Assembly (NCBI RefSeq): GCF_001441615.1
Contig: NZ_LAXJ01000002.1
Coordinates: 186,001 to 250,000, forward strand
From: Roseovarius atlanticus
GTDB taxonomy: Bacteria > Pseudomonadota > Alphaproteobacteria > Rhodobacterales > Rhodobacteraceae
Direction: 5' to 3'
DNA length: 64,000 nt
The position numbers and the translations under genes are program-made. The notes under the pieces are model-generated. The model did no database searches. It worked only from the letters and a program-made list of their open reading frames with translations, and had not been told where the DNA came from. Shown here piece after piece: positions 55,112 to 63,810 of the stretch (positions within the stretch are counted from its first letter, which is position 1; the number at the start of each line of letters is the position of its first letter).

Positions 55112-56122
55112 ATGTTCCGTCCCCACCGTCGTCATTTTCTTGCCGGTTCTGCCGCTCTTGCCGCCTGGCCCGCCAGGGCGCAGCCTGCCGCGTGGCGGGC
55201 CGTGGCGGATGTCGCAGGCGCTCTGGACCAATGCCACGCCGTTCTTATTCATCAGCACGGGGCCGAGGTTTTCGCCGAAGCGTTTCGCGGTCCGGTCATC
55301 GGAACGCCCGTGCCGATCAAGTCGGTCTCGAAAACCCTTGTTGCCGCCTTGACCGGCGCGGCGCTCGATCGCGGCGAGATACCGACGATGCAGGCCACCA
55401 TCGGGCAGCTTGCCCCCGGCCTGATCCCGCAGGATGCCGAACCGGGCGTCTCGGAGATCACCGTCGAAAATCTGATCACGATGCAGGCCGGACTGGAACG
55501 CACATCCGGGCCCAATTACGGCGAATGGGTCAGCAGCCGCAACTGGGTCGCAAACGCCCTGTCACGTCCCTTCGAGACGGAGCCCGGAGCACGTATGCTT
55601 TATTCCACGGGGTCGTTCCACGTGCTGGGCGCGATCCTGTCCGAAGTCACTGGGCAAAGCCTGCTGGAGCAGGCGCGCGACAGGCTTGGTGCCCCGCTTG
55701 AGATCAGAATCCCACCTTGGACTCGTGATCCGCAGGGGCGCTATCTTGGCGGCAACGAGATGTCGCTCAGCCTGCCCGCGATGATCCATTTCGGTGAAAT
55801 GTACCGGCGTGGCGGCATTTGGGACGGCACGCGCGTGCTGAGCGAGGATTGGGTCACCCGGTCCTTCGAGCCGGTAACACGGTCGCCCTGGTCAGGGCTG
55901 CGTTATGGCTATGGTTGGTTCCTGGGAGAAGCCCAGGGCGACAAGTTCGCCCTCGCGCGCGGATATGGCGGCCAGGTGATCTGCGTCGTACCCGGGCTGG
56001 GTCTGACGCTCGCGATCACCTCGGACTCGACCCGCCCGGCCCGCAGCATCGGGTATTTTGGTGACCTGATGAATTTGATCGAAGGCACGATCCTGCCACT
56101 GGCCCGCCGCGACACGACCTGA
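55112..56122 (+). CDS. Exported serine hydrolase (class C beta-lactamase fold)
   Basis: A 336-residue hydrolase with a twin-arginine-type signal (RPHRRHFLAGSAALAAW, cleavage near ARAQ). It is likely exported folded to the periplasm. The active-site Ser-x-x-Lys is Ser71-Lys74 in IKSVSKTLV. The Tyr motif is YSTGS. A third motif region is ARGYGGQ, where the usual Lys/His-Ser/Thr-Gly is replaced by Tyr-Gly-Gly. It is probably an esterase or peptidase rather than a resistance enzyme. GAGG lies upstream. Confidence 0.85.
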   Translation: MFRPHRRHFLAGSAALAAWPARAQPAAWRAVADVAGALDQCHAVLIHQHGAEVFAEAFRGPVIGTPVPIKSVSKTLVAALTGAALDRGEIPTMQATIGQLAPGLIPQDAEPGVSEITVENLITMQAGLERTSGPNYGEWVSSRNWVANALSRPFETEPGARMLYSTGSFHVLGAILSEVTGQSLLEQARDRLGAPLEIRIPPWTRDPQGRYLGGNEMSLSLPAMIHFGEMYRRGGIWDGTRVLSEDWVTRSFEPVTRSPWSGLRYGYGWFLGEAQGDKFALARGYGGQVICVVPGLGLTLAITSDSTRPARSIGYFGDLMNLIEGTILPLARRDTT

Positions 56123-56242
56123 CAGCGGCAAAACCGCATCTGACGCCCATTTTCAGGACACTTGGCTGTATGATGCCGGACCACACGCGGATGTGACCGC
56201 AAGCCGCTTGCTCTGGTACGCGATGCAGGGAAGGATTAGAGG

Positions 56243-56959
56243 ATGCGTGTTCTGGCTTGCCTTATCTGCCTGCTTGCCGGTCCCGCCCTTGCCGAGACCC
56301 GGCAGGAGGTCGGGCTGGAGCTTGTTCTTCTGGCGGACGCATCGGGGTCGATTGACGACATGGAACTCTCGTTCCAACGCCAGGGCTACGCCAGCGCCAT
56401 CACCGACCCGGAAGTTCTGAAGGCCATCCAGGATTCGCTTTATGGCAACGTCGCCGTGACCTACGTGGAATGGGCCACCAACACCGCGGTGGTCGTGCCC
56501 TGGACGGTGATCGACGGCGAAGATTCGGCGCGGGCCTTTGCCGACGCGCTGTCCGGGCCGCCGCGTCAGGCCTATGGCAGCAACGCCATCGGCGGCGCCC
56601 TGCTGGACGCCAAACGCCTGATCGAGACGAACGACATCATCGCGCCCCGCGCGGTGATCGACTTTTCCGGCGACAGCATCCGCAACTCTTCCGGGCCTTC
56701 CATCGCAGCGGCGCGGGCTGAGGTTCTGGCGGCGGGGATCGTCATAAATGCCCTGCCGATCCTGCGCGCGGAGGACGGACGGCGCGCCGGCGCCAATCTT
56801 GAGGTAGAATATGCCGAGCGGATCATCGGCGGTCCCGGCGCCTTTATGGTGACGGCCGAGGGCCGCGACAGTTTTGCCCGCACGGTGCGCCGTAAGTTGG
56901 TGCTGGAAATCTCCGGACGGACACCGGCCCCCGGCACCGGGCGCATCGCCGCGCGTTAG
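56243..56959 (+). CDS. DUF1194 (VWA-fold) secreted protein
   Basis: A 238-residue exported protein with signal peptide MRVLACLICLLAGPALA. The mature chain has a von Willebrand A-type MIDAS opening VLLADASGSIDDMELSFQ, then GGALLDAKRLIE and VIDFSGDSIRNSSGPSIAAAR. That is the DUF1194 signature. It is probably periplasmic and binds a divalent metal. The partner is unknown. It stands 12 bases from a convergent ATPase gene. Confidence 0.85.
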   Translation: MRVLACLICLLAGPALAETRQEVGLELVLLADASGSIDDMELSFQRQGYASAITDPEVLKAIQDSLYGNVAVTYVEWATNTAVVVPWTVIDGEDSARAFADALSGPPRQAYGSNAIGGALLDAKRLIETNDIIAPRAVIDFSGDSIRNSSGPSIAAARAEVLAAGIVINALPILRAEDGRRAGANLEVEYAERIIGGPGAFMVTAEGRDSFARTVRRKLVLEISGRTPAPGTGRIAAR

Positions 56960-56971
56960 GTGACGCGCGGG

Positions 56972-57514
56972 TCAGTCCAGACGGTTCAGAACGAAGACCG
57001 TCCGCTCGGCGACGCCGGTTTTTGGCAATATAACAAGCTTGTATCCAAGTCGATCATAGGCCCCGCACAAGCGGTGATACTCGGCGACGGCATCATCGAA
57101 ACCGTGGCGCCGCTCGCCGTCGATTCGGTGTATTTCAGGCCAAGGCGGCGCCATGAAGACCAGAGGGTGAAATCGCGCGGAACCGGCAAGGGTCTCGGAC
57201 ACCTCGATGCCCGCTTCATGTTCCAGCGCGACGGCGGCATCTATCAGGCCACGATCGAAAAAGACCCAGCTAGAAGCGTCGCCGAGCCCGGCCCTGTCCT
57301 GCTTGGCCATATCCACGGCGCGACGAGCGAAGGCAGCGGGATTGACCCATGGAAGCGCGGCGCCACGACCCGCCGTCTCTTGCGCGACGATGCGCCGGCC
57401 CGGCTCGGCCACGGTTTGGAACCCGGCACGGCCCAATGCCGCCAGCAGCGTGGACTTGCCGCCGCCGGAACAGCCCGAAAGGATGACGTGCCGGTTGCAG
57501 GCCTTGTTTGTCAT
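56972..57514 (-). CDS. P-loop ATPase (AAA_28-like)
   Basis: A 180-residue soluble ATPase or nucleotide kinase. Walker A is GCSGGGKST near residue 15. Further motifs are VAEPGRRIVAQE, VFFDRGLIDAAVALEHE and a C-terminal YDRLGYKLVILPKTGVAER. This resembles small stand-alone kinases of the AAA_28 group whose substrate is unknown. It is preceded on the same strand by the terminator of the TRAP operon, so it is transcribed separately. Confidence 0.8.
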   Translation of the reverse strand: MTNKACNRHVILSGCSGGGKSTLLAALGRAGFQTVAEPGRRIVAQETAGRGAALPWVNPAAFARRAVDMAKQDRAGLGDASSWVFFDRGLIDAAVALEHEAGIEVSETLAGSARFHPLVFMAPPWPEIHRIDGERRHGFDDAVAEYHRLCGAYDRLGYKLVILPKTGVAERTVFVLNRLD

Positions 57515-57535
57515 GACGTTCGCGATGTCCGAGCC

Positions 57536-57567
57536 AAGAAAGAGGGCCCTGTGTCTGCCGGACCCTC
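57536..57567 (-). terminator. Intrinsic terminator of the TRAP transporter operon
   Basis: Reading leftward, GAGGGTCC (57560-57567) pairs with GGGCCCTC (57542-57549), eight pairs with one G-U. A ten-base loop separates them and TTTCTT follows. It lies 22 bases after the dctM stop and ends 22 bases before the ATPase start. Confidence 0.75.
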
Positions 57568-57588
57568 GTCAGGGAAAAGATGCCGGGA

Positions 57589-59943
57589 TCAGCCGCCCAG
57601 CAGATCGGGGAAGATCGTGACGATATCCGGGAAGAACCACAGGATCGCCAGTCCGACCACCTGGATCAGCACGAAGGGTGCGACACCACGATAGATATGG
57701 CCCGTCGTTACCTCCTTGGGGGCGACACCCCGAAGATAGAACAGAGCGAAACCGAAGGGCGGCGTCAGGAACGACGTCTGAAGGTTGACCGCGATCATGA
57801 TCGTCACCCATTTCGGATCGAACGTTCCGCCATAAATCACCGGCCCGACAATCGGGATCACGATGTAGATGATCTCGAGGAAGTCGAGCACGAAGCCAAG
57901 GATAAACAACACCAGCATCACGATCAGGAAGACCTTGTATTCGTTGTCGAACGAGCGCAGGAACTGCTGGATGTAGTGTTCACCGCCGAACGAGATCACC
58001 ACGAGGTTCAGAAGCTGCGAGCCGATCAGGATGGTGAAGACCATGCTGGTCACCTTGGCGGTCTCGCGCACCACCGGACTGAGCACGCCGCCGGCAAAAA
58101 GCACCCAGCAGGCAAACAGCAGCCCGAAAAGGGCATAGAGATAGGCCGCCTTGGCCACGATGAACGCGATCCAGCTTTCGGCCGAGGCGCCCTCGACGTT
58201 GATCCGCAAGTCGAAATTGATGCCGACGATGATCGCGATGATGATCGCGAAAGTGGCGAAGATGATGATCTTGCCCGACCGCTCCTGGTCTCTCAGCTTG
58301 CGATAGGCAGCCAGCATGATCGCCCCGCCCGCGCCCAGGGCCGCGGCCGGTGTGGGGTTGGTGATCCCGCCCAGGATCGAGCCTAGAACCGCCACGATCA
58401 GTACGAGCGGCGGAAAGACCACGCGGATCAGTTCGTTCTGCGCTAGCCGCACCACGGCATGGCTGCATCCATAAAGCGCTATTGCCACGGGAATGGCCAT
58501 GATCGCGAAAGTGGCGCCCGAACTCCATTGCGGGCCGATCAGCAGGATATCGATCAGCAGACCCAGCACGATCCCGATTCCCCCGACGATCAAGGGCATG
58601 GGGCTTTCCGATGGCAGGACGCCGCGCGCCAGCGTCAGCACAAGCGCGAAGATCAGCATCATGACGGCGATGCCTGTGCCGATGGGCGCCGCGTTCGCGA
58701 TCTTGCGCTCCAGCATCTCGGCGCGTTCTTCCTCGGTCAGACGCACGCTTTGGGTCACGCCGCCGGACTCGTCGATCGACTTTTGTTCGGCCACAGCCCG
58801 GTCCCAGGCCGCCTGACCATGCAGTTCGATCATCGATTCCTTGCATTCAGCGCCCACGGCCGTACGCAGACTTGCGCTCTCGCCCTGTTCGCTGAAGCTG
58901 TCGATGGTCGTGCTTTGGCTGCCGATCACGTTCATCTGGCCCAGCACCAGCATTCCGGCGACGAGCGCGACCGGAATGCCCAGGAACCAGGTGAACGCTT
59001 CGCCGCGGGTGATCGCCTCGGCGTTGGTGGCGCCCAGTTCGACCGCCGGCGCCTTGCTGGGGTTCAGCAGAGCGTAACCGAAGGCGTAGAGCGCATAGAG
59101 CAAGGCCAGAAGAATGCCCGGAAGCAGCGCCGCCTGGAAAAGCGTCCCGACCGAAACCACGGCCGGTTCGCCCAAATAGGTCAGTGCGTCGGTGCAGCCC
59201 GCTTCTTGCGCCCGCGCTTCCTGTGCGACCGAATAAAGATCGCCGGCCAGCGTGCCCAGCAGGACGATCACGATCGAAGGCGGAATGATCTGCCCCAGCG
59301 TGCCCGAGGCTGCGATCACACCCGTGGCAATCTCGGGGCTGTAATTGTTGCGCAGCATCGTCGGCAGGCTGAGCAGGCCCATGGTGACCACGGTGGCCCC
59401 GACAATACCGGTGGAGGCGGCAAGGAAGGCACCCACGACCACCACCGACACGGCAAGGCCGCCCGGCAGCGGGCCAAAGACCCGCGCCATGGTGGTCAAC
59501 AGGTCGTTGGCAACCTTGGAGCGCTCCAGCGTGATGCCCATGAGAACAAACATCAGCACGGCCAGCAGGGTCTCGATCGACTGGCCCGCGAAGACCCGTT
59601 CGTTCATCCTGTTGACGACGAAACTCACGTTCCGGTCAAGCGCCGTTTCCCATCCCTGCGGGAACACCGGCTCGCCCACACGCGGCAGGTCCGGGTATCG
59701 GAAAATAGACACCGACTCGGGCTTCACGCCCGATCCGACCAGGGTGCGATAGGCCTCGCTGCCCCTGTCGATCGCCTGGTGGATCAGCAGGCCGGCGCTG
59801 TCCAGACCGGCGATGATCGCGAAAGATATGACCCCCGCGCCACCGATGGCGAAGGCCACCGGAAAGCCGGACAGGATGCCCCCGAAGAGGCACAGGAACA
59901 CGATGATCAGGCCGATCTCGACGCCATCAAGTCCAAACAACAT
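57589..59943 (-). CDS. dctM: TRAP transporter large permease (DctM family), extended form
   Basis: Inner-membrane permease that couples substrate entry to the Na+ gradient. At 784 residues it is about 350 longer than the usual DctM. DctM-like blocks are recognisable at both ends: SGFPVAFAIGGAGVISF and GVIAASGTLGQIIPPSIVIVLLG near the N-terminus, GGITNPTPAAALGAGG and LEIIYIVIPIVGPVIYGG towards the C-terminus. Between them are a polar insertion (about residues 345-425, QSTTIDSFSEQGESASL and following) and additional hydrophobic segments. Long forms of this kind occur in Rhodobacteraceae. The start overlaps the dctQ stop by one base. Confidence 0.88.
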   Translation of the reverse strand: MLFGLDGVEIGLIIVFLCLFGGILSGFPVAFAIGGAGVISFAIIAGLDSAGLLIHQAIDRGSEAYRTLVGSGVKPESVSIFRYPDLPRVGEPVFPQGWETALDRNVSFVVNRMNERVFAGQSIETLLAVLMFVLMGITLERSKVANDLLTTMARVFGPLPGGLAVSVVVVGAFLAASTGIVGATVVTMGLLSLPTMLRNNYSPEIATGVIAASGTLGQIIPPSIVIVLLGTLAGDLYSVAQEARAQEAGCTDALTYLGEPAVVSVGTLFQAALLPGILLALLYALYAFGYALLNPSKAPAVELGATNAEAITRGEAFTWFLGIPVALVAGMLVLGQMNVIGSQSTTIDSFSEQGESASLRTAVGAECKESMIELHGQAAWDRAVAEQKSIDESGGVTQSVRLTEEERAEMLERKIANAAPIGTGIAVMMLIFALVLTLARGVLPSESPMPLIVGGIGIVLGLLIDILLIGPQWSSGATFAIMAIPVAIALYGCSHAVVRLAQNELIRVVFPPLVLIVAVLGSILGGITNPTPAAALGAGGAIMLAAYRKLRDQERSGKIIIFATFAIIIAIIVGINFDLRINVEGASAESWIAFIVAKAAYLYALFGLLFACWVLFAGGVLSPVVRETAKVTSMVFTILIGSQLLNLVVISFGGEHYIQQFLRSFDNEYKVFLIVMLVLFILGFVLDFLEIIYIVIPIVGPVIYGGTFDPKWVTIMIAVNLQTSFLTPPFGFALFYLRGVAPKEVTTGHIYRGVAPFVLIQVVGLAILWFFPDIVTIFPDLLGG

Positions 59944-60869
59944 CAGTGTGTCCCCTCATAGGCTTCTTCGCCTTCTCCGAGGCTGTCCTTGTCAAGGTAT
60001 TTGCCGTCGCTTTCCGGCCCCTCCTTCCATTCAAGATAAGAGCGGTAGAAGAAGGCGACGGACTGGATGAACACCATGCCCGCGAACGCGACCATCAGAA
60101 CCTTGAACAGGAAATATCCGTTGAACCCGTTCGGGCTGAAGCCGATGGTCTCGACGTTCCAGCGGACCGCGCGCGCCTTCATCATCAGACGGTCCAGCGA
60201 TTCCGACGCCGAAGGCTTCGGCGTGATCAGGTGGCGCCACATGAAATACCAGCCGTACATCCAGATCAGCACGGCCATGGGGGCCATGAAGACGACACAG
60301 CCGATCATGTCGATAAGGCGTTGCGTGCGGAATTTCACCGCGGCATAGATCAGGTCGACCCGCACGTGCCCGCCCTGGACGAAGGTGTATGTGCAGCACA
60401 GCGCGATCACCAGCGCGTTGTGGAATTTCAGCGCTTCGGCCCACCAGCTGATGTCGAAGGTCAGCGGAACACCGAAACCAAACGAGATGTCCGGCCGCAC
60501 GAATATCCGCTGAATGAAGACGATGACGATCTGCTGAAGCACCATGATCAGGCCCGCCCAGGCAAAAAGCCGGCCGGTGATGTTGGCAAACCCCTCCATC
60601 ACCCGCACACAGCCCCACATGAAGCTGTTGCGCCATATCCCGATGGCGGTCAGGATCAGGATGAAGGTGAAGACGACGAAGAAAAACTCGACCGATCCGC
60701 CGTAATAGACGAACCGCATGATGGCTTCCTTGTCGGCCCAGTTCAGCCACAGCCCGGGATGCGTGATAGCATATGCGAAGTCGTAGAACGATCCGACAAT
60801 GCTGCCGAAGAACCAGAGGATCGCATCCAAAATGGCGAACCCGGTTCCGGTTGCTTCAGTCTCGCCCAT
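59943..60869 (-). CDS. dctQ: TRAP transporter small permease (DctQ family)
   Basis: A 308-residue partner of the large permease. DctQ proteins are usually near 180 residues; here extra sequence lies between membrane segments (RHLITPKPSASESLDRLMMKARAVRWNVETIGFSPNG) and the C-terminus is acidic. Five or so hydrophobic segments include FFFVVFTFILILTAIGIW and MIGCVVFMAPMAVLIWMYGWYFMW. It binds no solute itself but is needed for transport. It is separated from dctP by 172 bases that contain a stem-loop. Confidence 0.86.
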   Translation of the reverse strand: MGETEATGTGFAILDAILWFFGSIVGSFYDFAYAITHPGLWLNWADKEAIMRFVYYGGSVEFFFVVFTFILILTAIGIWRNSFMWGCVRVMEGFANITGRLFAWAGLIMVLQQIVIVFIQRIFVRPDISFGFGVPLTFDISWWAEALKFHNALVIALCCTYTFVQGGHVRVDLIYAAVKFRTQRLIDMIGCVVFMAPMAVLIWMYGWYFMWRHLITPKPSASESLDRLMMKARAVRWNVETIGFSPNGFNGYFLFKVLMVAFAGMVFIQSVAFFYRSYLEWKEGPESDGKYLDKDSLGEGEEAYEGTH

Positions 60870-60992
60870 CTACCATTCCCCCATGTCCTGCGAATTGGAC
60901 CCGCCCGGACGCAACGGCACCAACCTGACCGTGTATCCCGAAGGACGATCGGCCGCCCGTGCGCAGGACTCACACTTCTATGCGCGAAATGC

Positions 60993-61016
60993 CCCCGCGC
61001 CGGTCATGGCGCGGGG
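60993..61016 (-). promoter_or_regulatory. Stem-loop between dctP and dctQ
   Basis: CCCCGCGCC (60993-61001) and GGCGCGGGG (61008-61016) form a perfect nine-pair GC stem with a six-base loop, located 26 bases after the dctP stop. No strong U-tract follows on the minus strand. Such hairpins commonly protect or attenuate the transcript so that the binding protein is made in excess over the permeases. Confidence 0.6.
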
Positions 61017-61041
61017 AGCGTAGGTTTCGATCAACTGGCGA

Positions 61042-62127
61042 TCAGATGTCGAGCACGCGGTCGCGCTGCGAACGGAAGCTGCCTTCGGAGCGGCTGATCC
61101 ACGAGGCCGAGCTTGCCAGCGACTCGCGGTAGCTGTCATAGGCTTTCTTGTAGAGTTCGTCGCCCATGTTCTGTTGCAGCACTTCCTGTGCCGCGGCACC
61201 AAACGCGTCCCAGACCTCGTCGGGGAATTCGCGCAATGTGACGCCCGACGATTGCAGACGCTGAAGCGCCGCACCGTTGTTGGCCATGAACTGAGACATG
61301 TTCCAGATGTTGGTGGCTTGTGCCGCGTTCGAGATGATCGACTGCTGCGCCGGGGTCAGGCTCTCGTAGACTTCGAGGCCGACGACACAGTTCAGGTTGG
61401 GGCCGGGCTCGTGGAAGCCGGCGGTGTAGTAGGTCTTGGTGATCTCCTGGAAACCGGCCTTTTCGTCCGCCCAGGGGCCGATCCACTCGGTGCCGTCGAT
61501 AGCACCGGACGACAGCGCCTGGTACACTTCCGAGCCGGGCAGGTTCTGAACGCTGGCGCCGAGTTTGCCCAGCACCTCGCCGCCCTGGCCGGGCATACGG
61601 AAGCGCAGGCCCTGGAAGTCCTCGGGCGAGTTGATTTCCTTGGCGAACCAGCCACCCGATTGCGGGCCGGTGTTGCCGCAGGGGAATGCTTTCAGGCCGA
61701 AGATCGAGTAAAGCTCGTCACCCAGCTCCTTGCCGCCGTCGATATACCACCAGTTGGAATATTCCTGGAAGGTCATGCCGAAGGGGATCTGCGAGTAGAA
61801 TGACAACGCCGGGTGCTGGCCGAGGAAATAATAGTCCACGCCGTGGTACATGTCGGCCTGGCCGGCGGTGACGGCGTCGAACACTTCGAACGCACCCACC
61901 AGTTCGCCCGCCGCTTTCAGGTCGACGGTCAGCTGGCCATCGCTCATCGCGGTGATCTGGTCGGCACAGTACTGAGCGGCGTCATGGACGCCGGCAAGAC
62001 CCCGGCCCCAAGTTGTGACCATGGTCAGCGTGCGGTTGCCCTGGGCATAGGCCGGAGCCGCCAGCGACGTGGCTGCCGCGGCCGAGCCGCCCAATGCGGT
62101 ATTCTTCAAAAATGAACGACGATCCAT
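61042..62127 (-). CDS. dctP: TRAP transporter solute-binding protein (DctP family)
   Basis: A 361-residue periplasmic binding protein exported by the Tat route: the signal MDRRSFLKNTALGG carries the twin arginine motif. DctP features are the opening LTMVTTWGRGLAGVHDAAQY, GLRFRMPGQGGEVLGKLGASVQNLPGSEVYQAL and SGAIDGTEWIGPWADEKAGF. The Arg in FRMPG normally binds the carboxylate of the ligand, so an organic acid is likely. The start is ATG 62127 behind GGGAGG. It is the first gene of the TRAP operon and divergent from a histidine kinase. Confidence 0.92.
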   Translation of the reverse strand: MDRRSFLKNTALGGSAAAATSLAAPAYAQGNRTLTMVTTWGRGLAGVHDAAQYCADQITAMSDGQLTVDLKAAGELVGAFEVFDAVTAGQADMYHGVDYYFLGQHPALSFYSQIPFGMTFQEYSNWWYIDGGKELGDELYSIFGLKAFPCGNTGPQSGGWFAKEINSPEDFQGLRFRMPGQGGEVLGKLGASVQNLPGSEVYQALSSGAIDGTEWIGPWADEKAGFQEITKTYYTAGFHEPGPNLNCVVGLEVYESLTPAQQSIISNAAQATNIWNMSQFMANNGAALQRLQSSGVTLREFPDEVWDAFGAAAQEVLQQNMGDELYKKAYDSYRESLASSASWISRSEGSFRSQRDRVLDI

Positions 62128-62195
62128 AAGGTATATCCTCCCAATTGATAAAGCGCACATGCCGTCCCTAGCAGCCTGCGCGCGGACCGTTGCAG

Positions 62196-62219
62196 GTGTC
62201 GGGACACTATCGTGTACAC
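62196..62219. promoter_or_regulatory. Paired palindromes in the dctP/kinase intergenic region
   Basis: GTGTC-GG-GACAC (62196-62207) is followed five bases later by GTGTACAC (62212-62219). Both are inverted repeats with GTGT/ACAC arms, in the 261-bp gap between the divergent dctP and kinase genes. They are candidate binding sites for the neighbouring response regulator or another factor. Inference from position and symmetry. Confidence 0.35.
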
Positions 62220-62388
62220 GGATCAAAGGGAATACCGAGTAGTGCGTAGCTTTTGTGCCGAACACATCCGGAAATAGCTGAATCCGATCAGAATTCGGGC
62301 GTCCTCGCGGCGGCGCGGCATTTCCCTACGACGCGCAAAGCTAGGCTTCGGACAAGATTCGCATTAACGATTCGCAAAAGGAGAATCG

Positions 62389-63810
62389 ATGACCAGACCG
62401 CAGCTGAATTACGGTCAGAAACTTTTTCTGACAGCGACCCTGCCCCTTATCCTGGCCATGGTGACGATTTCCGTACTGGTGACGTTGCAGTCGCGGCAGA
62501 TGGCAGAGCGCGAGATCCACACGCTGGAAGAAAAACTGATTGCGGCCAAGCGGGACGAATTGAAAAATTATCTTTCGCTCGCGCGTACGGCGGTCATCAA
62601 TATCTACGGGCGCGCGGCACCGGATGACGAGGCGGCCAAGCTGGTCGTCACGCAGATCCTGTCCGCCATGATTTATGGTCAGGACGGCTATTTCTTCGTC
62701 TACGACTATGACGGAAACAACCTTGTCAGCCCTCGCCATACCCAGCTGATCGGACGCAACTGGAGCGGAATGCAGGATGGCGCCGGCATTCCGATCACCG
62801 ATGAATTGATCCGCATCGCCCGCACAGGCGGCGGCTATCACAGTTATGAATGGACCAAGCCGTCGACCGGCGAGACGGCACAGATGGTCACCTATGTCAT
62901 CGGGTTCCAGGATTGGCGGTGGGCCATCGGCACGGGGGTCTTCATCGACGATGTCATCGCCGCCGTGAACAGCGCGCGCGCCACCGTGGAAGATCGCGTT
63001 CAGCGCACGTTTCTCTATATCGGCGGTCTGACCATGGGCGCGCTTCTGCTGGTGTTCACCTCGGGGCTGTTCATCAACATACGAGAGCGACGGGTCGCGG
63101 ACGCCAAGCTGAAGAAATTGACCCAACGGGTGTTCGACGCCCAAGAAGAAGAACGTGGACGCGTGGCGCGCGAATTGCATGACGGGATCAGCCAGATCCT
63201 GGTCGGTGTCCGCTATGCGCTCGACAGCGCCCGCCGCCGGTTCGAAACCGGAGACGCGCGCGCCGGAGAGACGCTGGACCGTGGCATCCTGAACCTTTCG
63301 GGCGCGATCCAGGAAGTGCGCCGCATTTCGCGCGACTTGCGCCCCGGTGTGCTGGACGATCTGGGCGTCGGTCCCGCGCTGAAATCGCTGGTCGAGGACT
63401 TTGGCGCGCGCACGGGCCTCAGAACCGAGTTCCGCACCGTGCCGTTCCGCAACCGTCTGGACGATGACGCCAAGACCGCGCTTTACCGCGTGGCACAGGA
63501 AGCCCTGACCAACATCGAACGCCACGCCGATGCCACCTGCGTCTCGGTCGATGTGCGCGGTCACAAGAACGGCGCGACCTTGCGGATTTCGGACAATGGG
63601 CGCGGGATGGATCCGGGTCGGTCCTTTGCCACGAATTCGCAAGGCTTGGGCCTGCGCAACATGCAGGAGCGCATCGAACAATTGGACGGCACGCTGCGCA
63701 TTCTGGGCTCGAAGAGCGGGACCGTGATCGAGGCCAACGTGCCGCTGACCCATATGCTGCAACCGGAAGACGGCTCTGGCTCGAACACACAAACAAGGGC
63801 AAGCGCATGA
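62389..63810 (+). CDS. Cache-domain sensor histidine kinase (NarX/DesK type)
   Basis: A 473-residue membrane kinase. TM1 is about residues 11-33. A periplasmic single Cache domain (about 34-205) contains YGQDGYFFVYDYDGNNLVSPR. TM2 is about 208-229. The HisKA_3 box RVARELHDGISQ holds the phospho-acceptor His264. An HATPase domain follows with VAQEALTNIERHADA and DNGRGM and GLGLRNMQERIEQL. Cache domains sense small extracellular ligands such as organic acids. Next to the TRAP operon, it probably senses the transported solute. The response regulator overlaps its stop. Confidence 0.92.
   Translation: MTRPQLNYGQKLFLTATLPLILAMVTISVLVTLQSRQMAEREIHTLEEKLIAAKRDELKNYLSLARTAVINIYGRAAPDDEAAKLVVTQILSAMIYGQDGYFFVYDYDGNNLVSPRHTQLIGRNWSGMQDGAGIPITDELIRIARTGGGYHSYEWTKPSTGETAQMVTYVIGFQDWRWAIGTGVFIDDVIAAVNSARATVEDRVQRTFLYIGGLTMGALLLVFTSGLFINIRERRVADAKLKKLTQRVFDAQEEERGRVARELHDGISQILVGVRYALDSARRRFETGDARAGETLDRGILNLSGAIQEVRRISRDLRPGVLDDLGVGPALKSLVEDFGARTGLRTEFRTVPFRNRLDDDAKTALYRVAQEALTNIERHADATCVSVDVRGHKNGATLRISDNGRGMDPGRSFATNSQGLGLRNMQERIEQLDGTLRILGSKSGTVIEANVPLTHMLQPEDGSGSNTQTRASA

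Noticed and set aside
55112..56122. The serine hydrolase as an antibiotic-resistance beta-lactamase
   Set aside because: The third active-site motif is not the usual Lys/His-Ser/Thr-Gly, and context is housekeeping; an esterase or peptidase role is more likely.
62233..62248. A NarL-type 7-2-7 site (TACCGAG-TA-GTGCGTA)
   Set aside because: The TAC and GTA ends fit, but several interior positions break the NarL consensus, so it is no better than chance.
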